Assembly (NCBI GenBank): GCA_027924585.1
Contig: BSBM01000597.1
Coordinates: 889,501 to 953,500 of the forward strand
Reading direction: 5' to 3'
Source: Larix kaempferi
Taxonomy: Eukaryota > Streptophyta > Pinopsida > Pinales > Pinaceae
DNA length: 64,000 nt
The position numbers were made by a program, and so were the translations under genes. The notes below the pieces were generated by a model. The model did not search any database and was not told where the DNA came from. It worked only from the letters and a program-made list of their open reading frames with translations. Below, one piece after another: positions 31,561-43,783 of the stretch; position 1 is the first letter of the stretch; the number at the start of each line of letters is the position of its first letter.

Positions 31561-32286
31561 ATCACATGCCCTAGGTACCATATTTTATGTTTATAGAAAT
31601 CACATTTGCCGAACTTAGCGTAAAGTTGGTGTTCTCTTAACACTTGTAAAATTTATTTTTGAGTATTCATCATGTTCTTCTTTAGTCTTAGAATAAACTA
31701 GAATGTCATTGATGAAAACAATTACAAACTTATCTAAGTACTGATGTAAAAAATTATTCATAAGACACATGAAAACTGTTGGAGCATTGGTTAGCCCAAA
31801 TGGCATAACCACAAACTCGTAGTGCCCGTAACGGGTTCTAAAAGCAGTCTTAAAAATGTCCTCATCTTTAATTCTGACTTGATGGTACCCCGACCTCAAG
31901 TTTATCTTAGAAAATATCTTCGCGTCGCGTAGTTGATCAAATAGATAATCAATGCGAGGCAAAGGATATCTGTTCTTTATGGTCATTTTATTTAACTGAT
32001 GGTAATCTATGCATAAACGCATAGTTCCATCTTTCTTTTTAACAAAAATGACAGGTGCTTCCCATGGAGACACACTAGGCCTTATATAATTTTTATCAAT
32101 CAGTTCTTTAAGCTGTGATTTAAGTTCATTAAGCTCTAAGATGTTCATTCTGTAAGGAGACTTTGAGTTTCGTACCGCTCCCGGTACTAACTCAATGGTG
32201 AAATCTAGTTCCCTTTTCGGAGGTAGTTCTAGAATTTCTTCCAGAAATACATCAGAAAATTCCTTTAGAATGGGTATGTCTTCCAA
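31561..32286 (-). pseudogene. Chromovirus reverse transcriptase, N-terminal part
   Basis: Minus strand: [20 protein letters not shown], then [39 protein letters not shown], the palm motif [12 protein letters not shown] and [13 protein letters not shown]. The catalytic motif reads [11 protein letters not shown] where YxDD (usually VFIDDILVYS) is expected. The first catalytic Asp is thus Asn, which should kill activity. A frameshift near 31640 moves the frame to KFGKCDFYKHKIWYLGHVI, where the nested element is inserted. The protein resumes at 18218. Confidence 0.88.
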
Positions 32287-32307
32287 CTTTAACTTATATT
32301 CCTTAGT

Positions 32308-33162
32308 TTATTGTTTTTCATTAATTACATTTACAACAAACAACTTACACCCTTTACGAACAACCCTTTTAACTTGTAAAGCAGAGATTTGTCTAACACA
32401 AATCTTCCTTGGAATTCCTTTTACTGTTACCATTTTAGATTCATCATTCAAGCAAGTAAAAGATTTTTCAAAACAATTTAATACTACCCTATGCTTTTCC
32501 AGCCAATCCATTCCAATCAATACATCATATGACCCTAAAGGTAATACATTTAACTTTACTTGAGTTCTAAACTAATTCATAAATAATTCATAGTTATTAA
32601 CAAAATCAACTACCTTTCTTTTTGTACCTGTAGCTAGTTGAACCAGCCAGAATTTGTCAAACTTTTCTACATGCAGTTTACATTTTTCTACTATACTTGG
32701 AGATATATAACTCAGGCTTGCCCTTGGTTCAATCAAAAGAGATATAGGTTTATTTTTCATCGTACTTTCTACTTCAACCATGGAAGTTTGATGATCAGCT
32801 TGGCTATTTTCCAAATCTGCATTAATCATGGGCATTTCCCTTGCTAGATCACCAATAGTAGCCTCCTCCTGTATCGTGTGTATGTTGTTGACGGTCCTCT
32901 TTCTGAGTGGGCAGTTTGATGCATAGTGAGGTCCCTGACAGTCCCAACATTTTATAGTTTCCTTTTGTTCGTTGCTTTTAACATAATTATTAGGTGGATC
33001 TATGTTTCTTGCAACTGTAAAATTTGGCTGTGCATTACTTCTTGAGTTATTCCCTTGAAACTTTTTGTTAGGAAAATTATGTGAATTATTATTTCTAAAA
33101 TTTTGATTAAATGAGTAATGTTTCTTTCTTTGCTCAAAATTATTAGGATTTTGGCCTTCCAA
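32308..33162 (-). pseudogene. Chromovirus gag end (zinc knuckle) and protease
   Basis: The knuckle CWDCQGPHYASNC (CX2CX3HX4C) lies near 32910-32950 on the minus strand. Protease follows: ISLLIEPRASLSYISPS stands where LIDTGATHSFIS would be, so the catalytic DTG is lost. MIGMDWLEKHRVVLNC matches the second conserved protease segment. Stops near 32570 and 32306 break the frame, and a frameshift near 33170 separates this part from gag. Confidence 0.82.
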
Positions 33163-33188
33163 CTTGGCATGCCTTCCCTCTTCCTGTT

Positions 33189-33923
33189 CTATTCATAACA
33201 AATATTTTCCTTCCTCGTGGCCTCTTCAAGATTTCTAAGATCGTCATACTCAATTCTATCTTTTATATGAGAGGGTAGATAGCTCAAGAACCTCTGTACT
33301 TTAGGATTTTCTTCCATAATGTAAGGCACATATCTTAATAAATTCAAAAACTCGCTGCTCAATTCCTTCATATCCATGGAACCTAACTTTAATTCATAAA
33401 ATGCTTTAGATCGTTCTTCGTAATATTGTTCAAACATAAATTTTCTTTTAAAATAATTTTTAAAACTACTCCAGTTTACATTTCTCTCTTTCAATCCTTT
33501 TACCCGCTTCAAGTCTTGCCACCAAATATCATCTTTACCCATCAGATTATAACTTGCCATTCTAGTTTTTAGCTGACTTAAGTAGTTATAATTTTGGAAA
33601 TATTTATTCATGCCAGAAATCCATGCTTCAGCTTCCTCACTCTTTTATGTTTCTCCATTAAAAGTTGGTGGTTTAATATTCTTAAATTCTCCAGAAATTT
33701 CTTCATGTGGTTTATATTTCTTCATTTTAGTGCAACAGTCACTTTCGCTACTATCGCTGGAATACTGATGCTTCTTCCGGTGCGGTTTAATATTAATTTC
33801 AGAAGATGAACTAGTTCCATAATCAATAAGTTTTAGCTTTTTACTTTTTTCGTTGGTAAGGCATGATTTCAGATTCAGAATTAATTTATGTTCTTTCATT
33901 TTTATCGTTACTATGGAATTCAT
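33189..33923 (-). pseudogene. Chromovirus gag (capsid region)
   Basis: Minus strand: a Lys/Ser-rich N-terminus (KPHRKKHQYSSDSSESD), then IKPPTFNGET, a TAA at about 33642-33644, and in the same frame WISGMNKYFQNYNYLSQLKT, DIWWQDLKRVKG, YYEERSKAFYELKLGS and LRYVPYIMEENPKVQRFLS. These are retrotransposon gag capsid features (PP.F.G, W..A..YF, F...Y....F..L.....S+..Y...F..L). Inactivated by the stop. Confidence 0.8.
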
Positions 33924-34284
33924 CCACCAGGATTTGATTCAGCTCCTATTGAGCTTTTAAAATTTGTCCGTTCTCCTCTTTTACAATGTTTATTTCTATT
34001 TTTAAATCTCTTATAGTTCTCAATAATTCAAATGAGTTGTTGTTTAATTCAACAAATATATTTCCTACATTAATGTGTTCCTCTTCATTATTATTTTGAC
34101 CATTAAGGTGGGACTTGTCTTCAGCTGACTCTTACAGTCCTTCCATACCTGCAAACTTAAATAAGTGTTGAAACTGAACAAAATAATTAAACAAAATTAG
34201 TATATGTATTTTCTGTTCTGAATTTTGTTTGCACAAGTAGGGCCACTTTCATGCCTAGAGTTTGAACTGTGCTCTGATACCACA
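33924..34284 (-). promoter_or_regulatory. Chromovirus leader with tRNA-iMet primer-binding site
   Basis: Minus strand, right after the LTR end (...GATGTTACA) come two bases and TGGTATCAGAGC (34282-34271), the complement of the 3' end of initiator tRNA-Met and the standard PBS of this clade. The remaining leader runs into gag and shows no other feature. Confidence 0.85.
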
Positions 34285-37200
34285 TGTAACATCCCCAAAT
34301 TTTACGAAAATTTTAAAAAAAATCTTACTAGCATTTATGTCAATTAATTGTTATGCGGAATACATTCTGATTGATAGTTGTCTCAGAAAGGACTATTATG
34401 TCCTAATTATGATGTTGTGTTTGTATTTATTACTGTCTCATCTTAATTCCACGGGGGCTTCACTCAATAAACCGCTATCATAGCACGTTCGTTCGTGGCA
34501 TATGAAACAATACCCTTAATTTCACTAAATATTGGAAAATGCCTTCCAAAATCATTTTTTTAACCCCCTCCCAATATGCCTTCCCAATTTAAAAAAACCC
34601 CTATTTTCACCAGATATTGTATGTATAAATTTTTTCATTAACATTTTTTATACCCCTTTATATTTCTACCTAGTATATTGATATGATACCCCTCTTATGA
34701 CCCCACACGCATTCTACAATGCACCTTGCTTCTTTTGATGTATATTGTGGATGCACATTACTTCACCCATAATGCCATTACTCAACCCCGTATCATTATG
34801 ATTTGCAACATCTAATGGTCTAATGAAAAGATAGGAGATCACTTCTTATATGTCACTAGAGCCAATGCACATAGTACAACATTTAGATTTCATGTTACAG
34901 TTCCCCAATCTCTGACTAAGCCTATTGTGGGCTAGGTATCCAAGCCCTTAGGGCCTGTAACAAGCTCTAGGAGGCTGAATAAACCTCCCAAGGCATGTAA
35001 TAGGAACGAGTGGTTGGGTATTCAAGCCCCCAAGGCCTATCGAGGGCCTATAACAGGCCGTGGAGGCTTAGATCCTCCCAAGGATATTGGTAACAACTCA
35101 CTGAGTGCTATTGGTAACAATTGGATGTCAATGACCACTGTCTCTCTACTATGATCGACTGGAAACCCACTTCACCATGAAACCCCTGGCCTCAAGCATG
35201 CCTCAAGATGCCATTTCCCTGTGTACTGATAAGCCTGAGCCTCGCCTCAACCCAATTTCTCATCCGGTCGTGATCCTGCCATCTCCATTTGGCAGATATT
35301 TCTCAAACCTCCCATATAAAAAGACCCCGAAGTATTTTTGTATTGTTACTTTAAATAAAAAACCCTTTTCCCCTTAATATATAAGAAATATAATTTTTAG
35401 GTTTTAATGAATATTTAATACCGCAATATGAATGAACATGGTATTATATTTTCTTCTAGTGAAGCCCCCATGCTTAATTCATGTCAAACTGTTGACATGT
35501 CATAAATGTTTATAAATATTACCATTGGAAGGTAGGTGTTAAGACTTAGCAAATTTTATCTCATAAATGAATGTCGCTTCCTTTGTCCAGAGATTTACAG
35601 CATTAATGTGTTTTCCTTTATTTTTGGATCAGTATTTAATACTCCATTAGCGACGTAATGGAAAATAATTTTTATGCTACTAATCTTTTTATTTTCTTGA
35701 AGAAGGGATCCTAGTGAATCCCCGAGGCTTACTTAGCTATTTTCATAGCTAACGCTCTTACTCCTATATGTACAGATATCGTAGGTGAGGTTATTACTGT
35801 CGGTTGAAGAACCAATTACTGTACGTTTAAACATAGCATTTGCAACTACTTTCTACTTGGTATTAATGACGTAAGGGAAAACCCTAATAGGACCTAGGGT
35901 AAGACCTACCCTAGCCTAACTTGCTATTTATAATTAAACGACTTGCATTTATATTTAAAACACATTAATATTTAACTATCTTCTAGCACTTAAAATTTAA
36001 TATAAAGCTCTCCATATATAAATTTTGAGACATGAAAAATACCTTAATATCTTCATGATGACTTTAGAAAAATTCGTGGACTCTATATTGATATTACTAT
36101 ATGACCATGATTAAAATCATATGGTCAAATTCATGTATTATATGTCACTTATATAATTTAACATGAATGTGGCAGGTGTTAACCTTGACCACGAGTTATA
36201 AACTTAAAGACCTGAGCATCCCAACACTTTGATAATGTGATCACGAGTTCGTAAGCCTTTGAAACTATACGGTATAAATTTTTCATGTAAACAAACTCGT
36301 AGTGGATCCTTCGCTGGCTGATGGCAGGTGACATTTAAAACAGTCTTGAATGAGGTTGAAGTGGAAAGTCTAACTGGCAGTCCCGTGGGAGCCATTTCAT
36401 GTGACCACCTTGGGTTTTGGGATAAACCCTAATCGAGGTTTGAATGACTATCCAACCCTTCGAACATTCGTTTCACTTGTTCATTAAGCAAAACAGGGAG
36501 TGGAGGCCAACAGGCTGCCAAAATGGTAGGGTTTGCAAGCTCCATAAGGTTTCAGGGGTATCCATGGAGGTTTTGCAACTGGTAAGCCTCGACAGCTCTT
36601 TACAAACCCTAAGTCAAACTTTTGTTATGATGAAAGGTGATGACAGTCGACATTTTTGAATGGTGTTATGCTGAGATGAGGATTTTCCTCCGGTGTTGAT
36701 TTTATATAGTTCATTTTTACATTTAGAAAGACGAGAGGCATTTGTAAACAAGCAGGATGAACCTTTACGCCTATGCCTACGTTGGGTTCTCAACATCCTT
36801 CACTTTAGACAGTGTTGTAAAGACCTTGTTTAAATATTTTAATAAAGAAAAGATATTCGTATTTCGATATATGGTTTTGTTTTGTTTTCCATCCAAAAGG
36901 ATGTTCTCGGTGTTTTTGGTTATTTTAATTAATGAATATCTTATGATGCAAGTTTTACGAATTAGGGCTATGCCCATTTGTTGAATCTATTAGAAGAATA
37001 CAATTTGCATTGTTTTAATGGTAGTCGTCGTTCCAAAGGAATGGATGTAGGTTTGAAACCCTATCTTAAATATTTAACATGCTGTTGGTTTAGTGATTTG
37101 TTGGTTAAGGGTTTCGAACCCATACTTCATAAATATATTTTGTTAGTTTTAAGAAGTTAAGGGGAGTCGAAACTCAACCCTACATCTTTGTGTTTTTATA

Positions 37201-38873
37201 TTGCTGTAACATTCATTATTAAGTTTTATAAAGTAACGACCTCTTTTGGGTGAGCCTTCTTGGTCTCTAACCCTGGTCTATATTGTTATTTTGGTATGTA
37301 TAAAATGTATTAATAAGAATAGACTTATCAAACCCCGGCAATGCCTATCAAAAGGCTCGGCCTGTGTGTTACTTACTACTGTGTTGGAAAAAGAATTATT
37401 TTCGTATGTAAACTATCTTGTGAAGGTTTTAAAGGGTATAGAAACGAATACTTTTATTACTGCGTTTAAAATATGGTTTGAAGAAATCCTTTAAAAACAT
37501 GTCTTCGATGATGGTTTGCTTTTCAATTTATAATTTATTAAAGATGAAAGGTGTTTCTAGGTTTTGCAAATACTCTCTTTTAATAAGAGCTTAAAATGAT
37601 TCAGTTTTGGTCATTTTGCTTTTAGCATTTAAATGTTTATATGATTGCTATTACTTATAAACAAAAAGACTATGCTATTTAATCTAGGTTCTGCTTTGAA
37701 TATAAAATCGCTCGAATGCTATTATTACTATAAAATGGAATATGATGCTAAGTAGAGAGCTTCTATTTAAATACTATTTCCTCAGTTGAATACTATGTTT
37801 ACTTCATTTAGTAAAGGAAGTATTTACTAAAATAAAGATAGAGGGTTTATACTGAAATAAAACAGAGTTTAATCTATGACGATCAATCATTCGAATCTAT
37901 CATTAATCTAAATTTTCTATACTAGAGTATGGCATGTAAAGTGTGTGAAAAAATACAGAAAAATAATTTAATCAATCATTCTGCATTTCTAATTTTATTT
38001 CTTTCAATAACGGTACAGATTCAAATTCATAACTAGCTTTTAAAACTAACCGGAATAACTCTACATATTTTCTAAAATACTTAAAAATTTCCAGAAATAG
38101 ATATACAGTAAGAACAAATACATAAGAACATAAGAACCTGAAAACTGGAGAGTGAAACAAACACCCAAGGGAGCACATTCCTCCCGACCAACTCCTGAAG
38201 GCAATCAATTTACTTGCCTTAGGACCCCCGAGCCTTCTCACTGAATCACTAGGGTGAAGATGCTGGGTAGATGCAAATGTTATCCTCCGCAACTCAGCAA
38301 TGATGTTGACAATACTCCAAAATGAGACTTCTTCTTTTTAGCAATATTGAGTTCTGCATAAAGTAGTACTAACTCAGATTAATAGTCTTATCTCAGTCAA
38401 TCCCTCTAGCTTTCCCCTCATCGAATTCACTTGTTCTGTCTAGTTTCAAATTCATCACAAGGTAAAAAGTGATTAGCCTCCTGCTCCAATTCGATGGGTA
38501 TGAATAGATTTCCTAGGTCTTTGGTCGATTTTTCTAATTATTGAGCCACCTACTCTATTCCACTTTCTTGGGGAACATGACCATTAATGTAGGGAAGTTG
38601 CCACCTTCAACAGCTAGAGGTGCATTGATGATGCTGCCAAGTGTTAATTTGCTCTCCACCATTGTTCATTCCTCCTAGTGGGTCAGTGAGCACTCTTTCA
38701 ATAGTCTCCTTGGGATATTTGTCTTCTCTTTTATTTATAAATAATAAAATATTAAAGTATTTAATTACAGTCATCCTTGACCCCACTTGGTCAATAATCA
38801 TAAAACATTACAATAACATATAACATTATGTTGTTCTAATGAAATAAAATATTCAGAATTTGGGTATGTGACA
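34285..38873 (-). repeat. 5' LTR of the chromovirus (carries a hAT-like insert)
   Basis: 4,589 bp, of which 1,023 bp plus an 8-bp duplication belong to the insert at 34450-35472, leaving about 3.56 kb. It aligns with the solo LTR 5623-9384. The solo copy has about 0.2 kb extra near 6888-7100. The join in this copy (GCAACTGGTAAGCC, near 36578) lies between similar short sequences, GCAACTG and GCACTGG, so this copy has probably suffered a deletion. It ends GGGTATGTGACA followed by GAAAT (38874-38878). Confidence 0.88.
34450..35472. mobile_element. Non-autonomous hAT-like DNA transposon
   Basis: A 1,023-bp insert with terminal inverted repeats CACGGGGGCTTCACT and, at the right end, AGTGAAGCCCCCATG (14 of 15 match when inverted). 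It is flanked by the 8-bp direct repeat CTTAATTC at 34442-34449 and 35473-35480. The solo LTR at 5623-9384 has the empty site (CTTAATTC once). An 8-bp duplication and CA-G-rich ends indicate the hAT superfamily. No transposase is encoded. About 34890-35080 contains GGCCT/AAGCC-rich imperfect repeats. Confidence 0.85.
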
Positions 38874-39019
38874 GAAATCGAGATCTCAATGTCATCCTTC
38901 CTGTTCATGCACTACATCAAATTGGAATTGATTCAATTCGTTAAATAAGCATATATGTCAATGCTTTCTTGCAATCCTTAAATAAGAGAAATGAAGACAA
39001 ATAATTTTCTTTTTTAGGA

Positions 39020-39465
39020 CAAGGAATTCCCCACACCTTTTTGGATGGGTATATACCAACGTGAACCTTGATTTGCTTACCCAATCCACTTGATATAGTT
39101 GTTGTAAGGGTGACTATATATCTGTGTTCATTTCCCTGGTAACAATTTCTAGTTCTAGGATGCCAAAACTGAAGACGTCGACTTTTTCAATTAGTTGGCC
39201 TCGCAAAGCATACTCTGGAGCTAGATAGCCACTTCCAAACGAAGCACATCACCATTTTAGTTGTTAAAAACATATGGAGATTCAAGCAATCAAGTCTTAC
39301 AGATCTCTATATAAATTTACAAAAAGTTTTGAAGATTTTAGCCAAACAAAAATCTGTGATCTTGTGGTTGAAGCTTTTATCAAGTAGAATGTTGCTTGCC
39401 TTGATGTCTCTGTGATGTCTGTATGGATAATATGTTCTTGCACATCTTCATGCATATACACAAAT
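39020..39465 (-). pseudogene. Receptor-like kinase fragment, copy 2
   Basis: Duplicate of 9525-10220 with about 0.25 kb less, because the intron region between the two blocks is deleted (join near 39325). The activation-loop block (about 39325-39465) has [12 protein letters not shown] and DF-type ITDFCLAK; the second block reads [16 protein letters not shown] with VDVFSFG. This copy keeps VDVFSFG where copy 1 has DVVFSFG. It still carries the HRD-region duplication, so the kinase was already broken before the segment was copied. Confidence 0.75.
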
Positions 39466-39478
39466 ATACGTATAGTTC

Positions 39479-42400
39479 TGTTATCACATTTATAGTAGCT
39501 GGGTCTACCATATATTTATTCCAGTTTTCAGTATATTTTTTAGCCAGTCCTTTACACTGAGATGCTTGAGATGGGCATCTATTTTTGGATCACTCCTATA
39601 ATTATGAGCAGCCAATATATTCTTATGCCATGACTGAGTCCGAGGAAATTCAGATTTGATGACCGATGCAGCCATTTTACCATACAAAGTAGTATGCAAT
39701 GCCTAGAGTTGCAGCAGTGGGATCCCAATAGATAGATGGTGGTTTAGATGGTTTGCACTGGTATATGATCCAGCAGGTATTATCTTGTGTATTGGTTTAT
39801 ATTGCTTTTCTGGTCATTCTAGTAGTATGATTTAGCATTTAGTGTCATCATCTGGCGATCATATATATATTATGGACTTGGTTGTTATTATGTATCTATC
39901 TAGTGTCTTGCTCACAATTATCATGTTCTTGTCTATACTCATTGGTTTTACCCTCCTTAGGAGAATGGAGGTGACCATTCCCATCATTATATGGCTTGCT
40001 AGTTTTGGCATCATTTTCACTATCTCCAATATCCATCCACTACCTTCCAGTTATTGTTTTTACCTTGACTTACTACCTAGCATGTGATATGGGGGACTTC
40101 CCCACTCTAGCCTCTTTGTTGGATGAGCTTCCCTGTTTACTTTGTGTCTCGGCTCTAAGTTTCCTATGTTGTGTTGGCTAGACCTGAAACATATAGTACC
40201 ACCTTCATTACATTGTATCCGAAAACTTTATTGTATATCTTAAAAGAAAGACCATTCTAGAATGTGTTTTTCAACACACGTGAATGAAGGCCTATTGAAA
40301 TGAAATATCATTCTAGAATGTGTTTCTCAACACATGTGAATGAAAGCATAATGAAAAGAAATCCAGGAATTTGTTTTTTAACACACAAGCACAAAAAGCC
40401 ATGGAAACTAAAATGAAAAGGTCCAAATAAAGCAATGGTTTAATAAATGTTAAATCCAATGATTGATGACCTTTATTTGAATGTAATGATCTATTCCCCA
40501 TTATCTTGTGGGTTGTGATATGAGATAGAGCAAGGGACAACTAATTCTAAGTGTCCCCTAGAGTCTCAAGTTACGGTTTGTCGGACACCTAGTCATGGCG
40601 GCTCTAGAAAGTATCCTCACGGAGCTGAGTCAGCTTGGATGTGAGTTGTAGACATCTGTCAAGGTTGAATAAGCACATCCCAAACAACTTACCCATTTGT
40701 GAGACACTGCCATACCCTGTGTTATTGCTTGTCCAACATATGCTTTAGTGTGTATCCCCTTTCCCACTTCCAAAGTATCACAGTGTCGAGTCAGTATAGT
40801 CATCCTTTAGCCTAGCCTTGCAGCTTTCCACCTTCACCCATCCCTAGCAAATTGATCACAACCCTGAAGTGAGTATAGCCTTGGGGTTCTAGTCTGAGCT
40901 ACTATTATTAATTAAAACCTTAATTAACTTGTTTTAGATTGTTAGTGAATTTATTACTTTATGATTATATTGCTATTGGAATGATTCATGAAGCATGTAT
41001 TAACCAGTTACACTTGCAACACTTCATGTTTCATCTTGGATCATATTATGGGTTAGTTTGACCGGGTCAAACCCAATTTAACCAAGTCAACCACGAGACA
41101 TGAGATGAGGTAGACCCTGGATGATAGTTATTGATGATATGTGGTCTATTGATTGATCACCAGATGGTTCCATGCAGCAGTTATAGGTTTAGATAGTGAT
41201 GTGTGGTATTTTAATGATTTTGATCATTTGCATATTATTATTATTTTTATATGTCCGGGCATGGTATTGGTAATATATGATTATGCAGCCATCCATATGG
41301 TGTATGAGTATGCATATCTAGTGCATTTGGGCTCTCTGATGCCATTGGGATAGTTAGTTTTCAGTTCCAGGTAATTTCAATTGAGAGTTCACTCAGTTTA
41401 TCACTTCAGTGCAAATTTGCCGTTAAAAATGGCCTGTCAGAGCAGTTTCATGATTTGATTGGTTTACCTATGGTGCTACAAAGGGAGTATGCGGTCCAAC
41501 CACTTATTTTTACTATATTTCCATACTCCCAAAAATGTTGGTGCAATCATATTTGGTCCCGGGTGTCCAGGCAGAGAGTTATGAGCATTTTTATCTTTTG
41601 CATGTGATTTACAAAGGCATAAAAAATGGTAAAATTGGCTACAGAGGAAATCAATTTGGGATACTAAGGAAAGGAAATGGAATAGGAATGATTTTGATGA
41701 TGTGTATGATGGCTCCCACACTTTCCACAGCAGTTGCAGCATTTAGTGGGGCCCACACATCCTTCTCGAGCACATTTTCATGGTTTTATGGTGTGTTTGG
41801 AGGCACACGACTTTGCCATTTGGGCACATTGTTGTAATTTGATGAGTCATTTGATATTATTGTGCCATGGGGAGACACTAGGGAGGAATTATATCACCCC
41901 CTAGAACCACCATGAGTGTTATGTTATGTTCTCCTAGTCACTTGGAGTGGGACATCCCCCTAGGGCGATTTTGTCTAAGATGTACTGTTATATTTTTTAG
42001 TTGATCCATGTACTTTATGTTGAGATCATCTCAACCGTAGATTAGAGCATTGTCTATTTTAATCTTAGACACTCATTAAAAATTTGGTTAGGGTTTTGGT
42101 CTCTCCCATATCTATTTAAAGGAGAGACCCTCTCATTGTAAAGGGACTTTTGGCTGTGGATTTTTGACAATAAATAAATATTTTTGGGAAAAATCTTGTG
42201 CCTTTGTTATAGATTGTTCTCGTTCTTGATTTTAGCTCTGGTTTCCTATCACATTTTCATTATTTGATGAGTTTCCATGCCATACGTTCTGCTTGATGCG
42301 TGCTCTGCAGGAGGGCGATTTCATTGAGGGGTTTTCATGAGGGTTCTCCGAATTGTTTCACAGAAGGAGTGAAATTATCAGGGATTAGTTCTTATTTGTA

Positions 42401-43425
42401 TCTTTGATCAATATTTATGGTTTCTGATTCTTCTTGCATCATTTACTTTCATTTCTGTAAATCAATTCGCATAGAGATTGTCAGCTGTAGGAAGGAGGGT
42501 GCACTTTCTTGGGAAAGTCGATTTCATCTTGGGAGCCATCAAATTAAATTGAAGATGCTTCGAGGGAGTTGGAACATCATTGCACTTGGCATATGCAAGT
42601 CACAGGAGGTAAGTACTTTGAATTTTCTTGAGTTATTCTTCTAATCCATTTGTCTATTTCTATTTTATTTACAAACCCTAAGCTAGACTTTCTTCTAAAA
42701 ATTTCCTGGATCAAACAAGTTTAAATCTTGGAGAAATATTTCTGGGTTTTCTTTCTTAAGCCTAACCCAAGGTGGGATCTCAAGGGCATCACCCTTGGAG
42801 GACTCCTTGTGTCCCAAATTCCTAGGCACTAATCTCTTAACTAATGCGCATTCCCAGACTTAGCCAATTTCTGGTTTGTTTGACCCTAGTTTCTGACTTG
42901 TGATTCATAAACTCTGTCATACCTTTAATCAAGTCTAATACAAAGGTACTAGATAGCCCCAATCATAACCTTAACCTACCTGCATTGGACACATTTCCCA
43001 ACGCAATGGATTTTTCTATCATTTGCTAGTGCCTTGATCCTGGATCTGTTAATTAAGCTTATAAGTCACTTGTATTTTCCCATTGGGTCAAACATACATC
43101 CTTTAAGCCTCTTGATCCAATTTATAACTCACCTTGTGAATTCATCCATAGATCGAGGGTTTATTATACCTAACACCTTACGTACTTCATTCATATGATT
43201 TGATCTGGTGGCTTGGTTGGATCTCTCCTATCAGGAGTTGATCCGAGTCTCCCCCATTGTTGTCTTGGGATTTAGATAACATAAAGTGAAGGGTGCCTCG
43301 ATTGGCATCACAACCAATCCTTTTGGGAATTGAGGCTCTCGTGGTTCACCTCTTTGGTTTCCCGTCCGCTCTACCATCCTATATTGGATCTATCATTTGG
43401 GGCAACTACAAGTTTGCTGATAACA
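39479..43425 (+). repeat. 5' LTR of the gag-only element
   Basis: Bounded by TGTTATCAC and a CTGATAACA end, with AGTTC before it. Contains the palindrome CATTCTAGAATG at 40253-40264 and 40309-40320 with CACGTG downstream of the first. A TATA-like CTATTTAAAGG lies near 42112. Close relative of 10225-14144, as expected for duplicated copies. Confidence 0.88.
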
Positions 43426-43428
43426 TTT

Positions 43429-43446
43429 TGGCGGCATTGCTGGGGA
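43429..43446 (+). promoter_or_regulatory. Primer-binding site, tRNA-Asp type
   Basis: TGGCGGCATTGCTGGGGA, three bases after the LTR end. Compared with the standard Athila/Tat primer site TGGCGCCGTTGCCGGGGA it has three differences. Confidence 0.8.
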
Positions 43447-43783
43447 AGGTAGAGGCCTACCTTGGTTCGACATATATTTTTAATATCTTCTCCCATTCTC
43501 TTTGCCAAAATTTTAGCGTCGTTGCTGGGGAGGTAGAGGCTTACCTTCGGTGTCTATGAGTGTCCATGTGTTATCATACATCTTATCACATCCATTTTTT
43601 GTTTGGTGATTGCATTTTCTAATCTTTGTAATTATTCCAATCACCACCTTAATTCACTCATCTCACCTCTCCTACGACATTTATCCTTTTGGTGAATTAC
43701 TTGTGTGGTTCACCTGGCGACTCCACCCCGTGACTCTACTGAGGACCAAACCCAACATATAAATATTAAATGTATAATTCATA

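Larger units (their letters stand above)
14677..38873 (-). mobile_element. Dead Ty3/gypsy chromovirus (Tekay/Del-like), interrupted by a nested element
   Basis: Minus-strand order: LTR (38873-34285), tRNA-iMet PBS, gag with a CCHC knuckle, protease, reverse transcriptase, RNase H, integrase with DDE, a chromodomain, PPT, and a second LTR truncated to 16048-14677. The nested element at 18219-31560 splits the reverse transcriptase. Without that insert and one TSD the internal region is about 4.9 kb, normal for this group. Stops, frameshifts and lost catalytic residues make it inactive. The TSD GAAAT is at 38874-38878; the other end lies beyond the duplication breakpoint. Confidence 0.9.
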
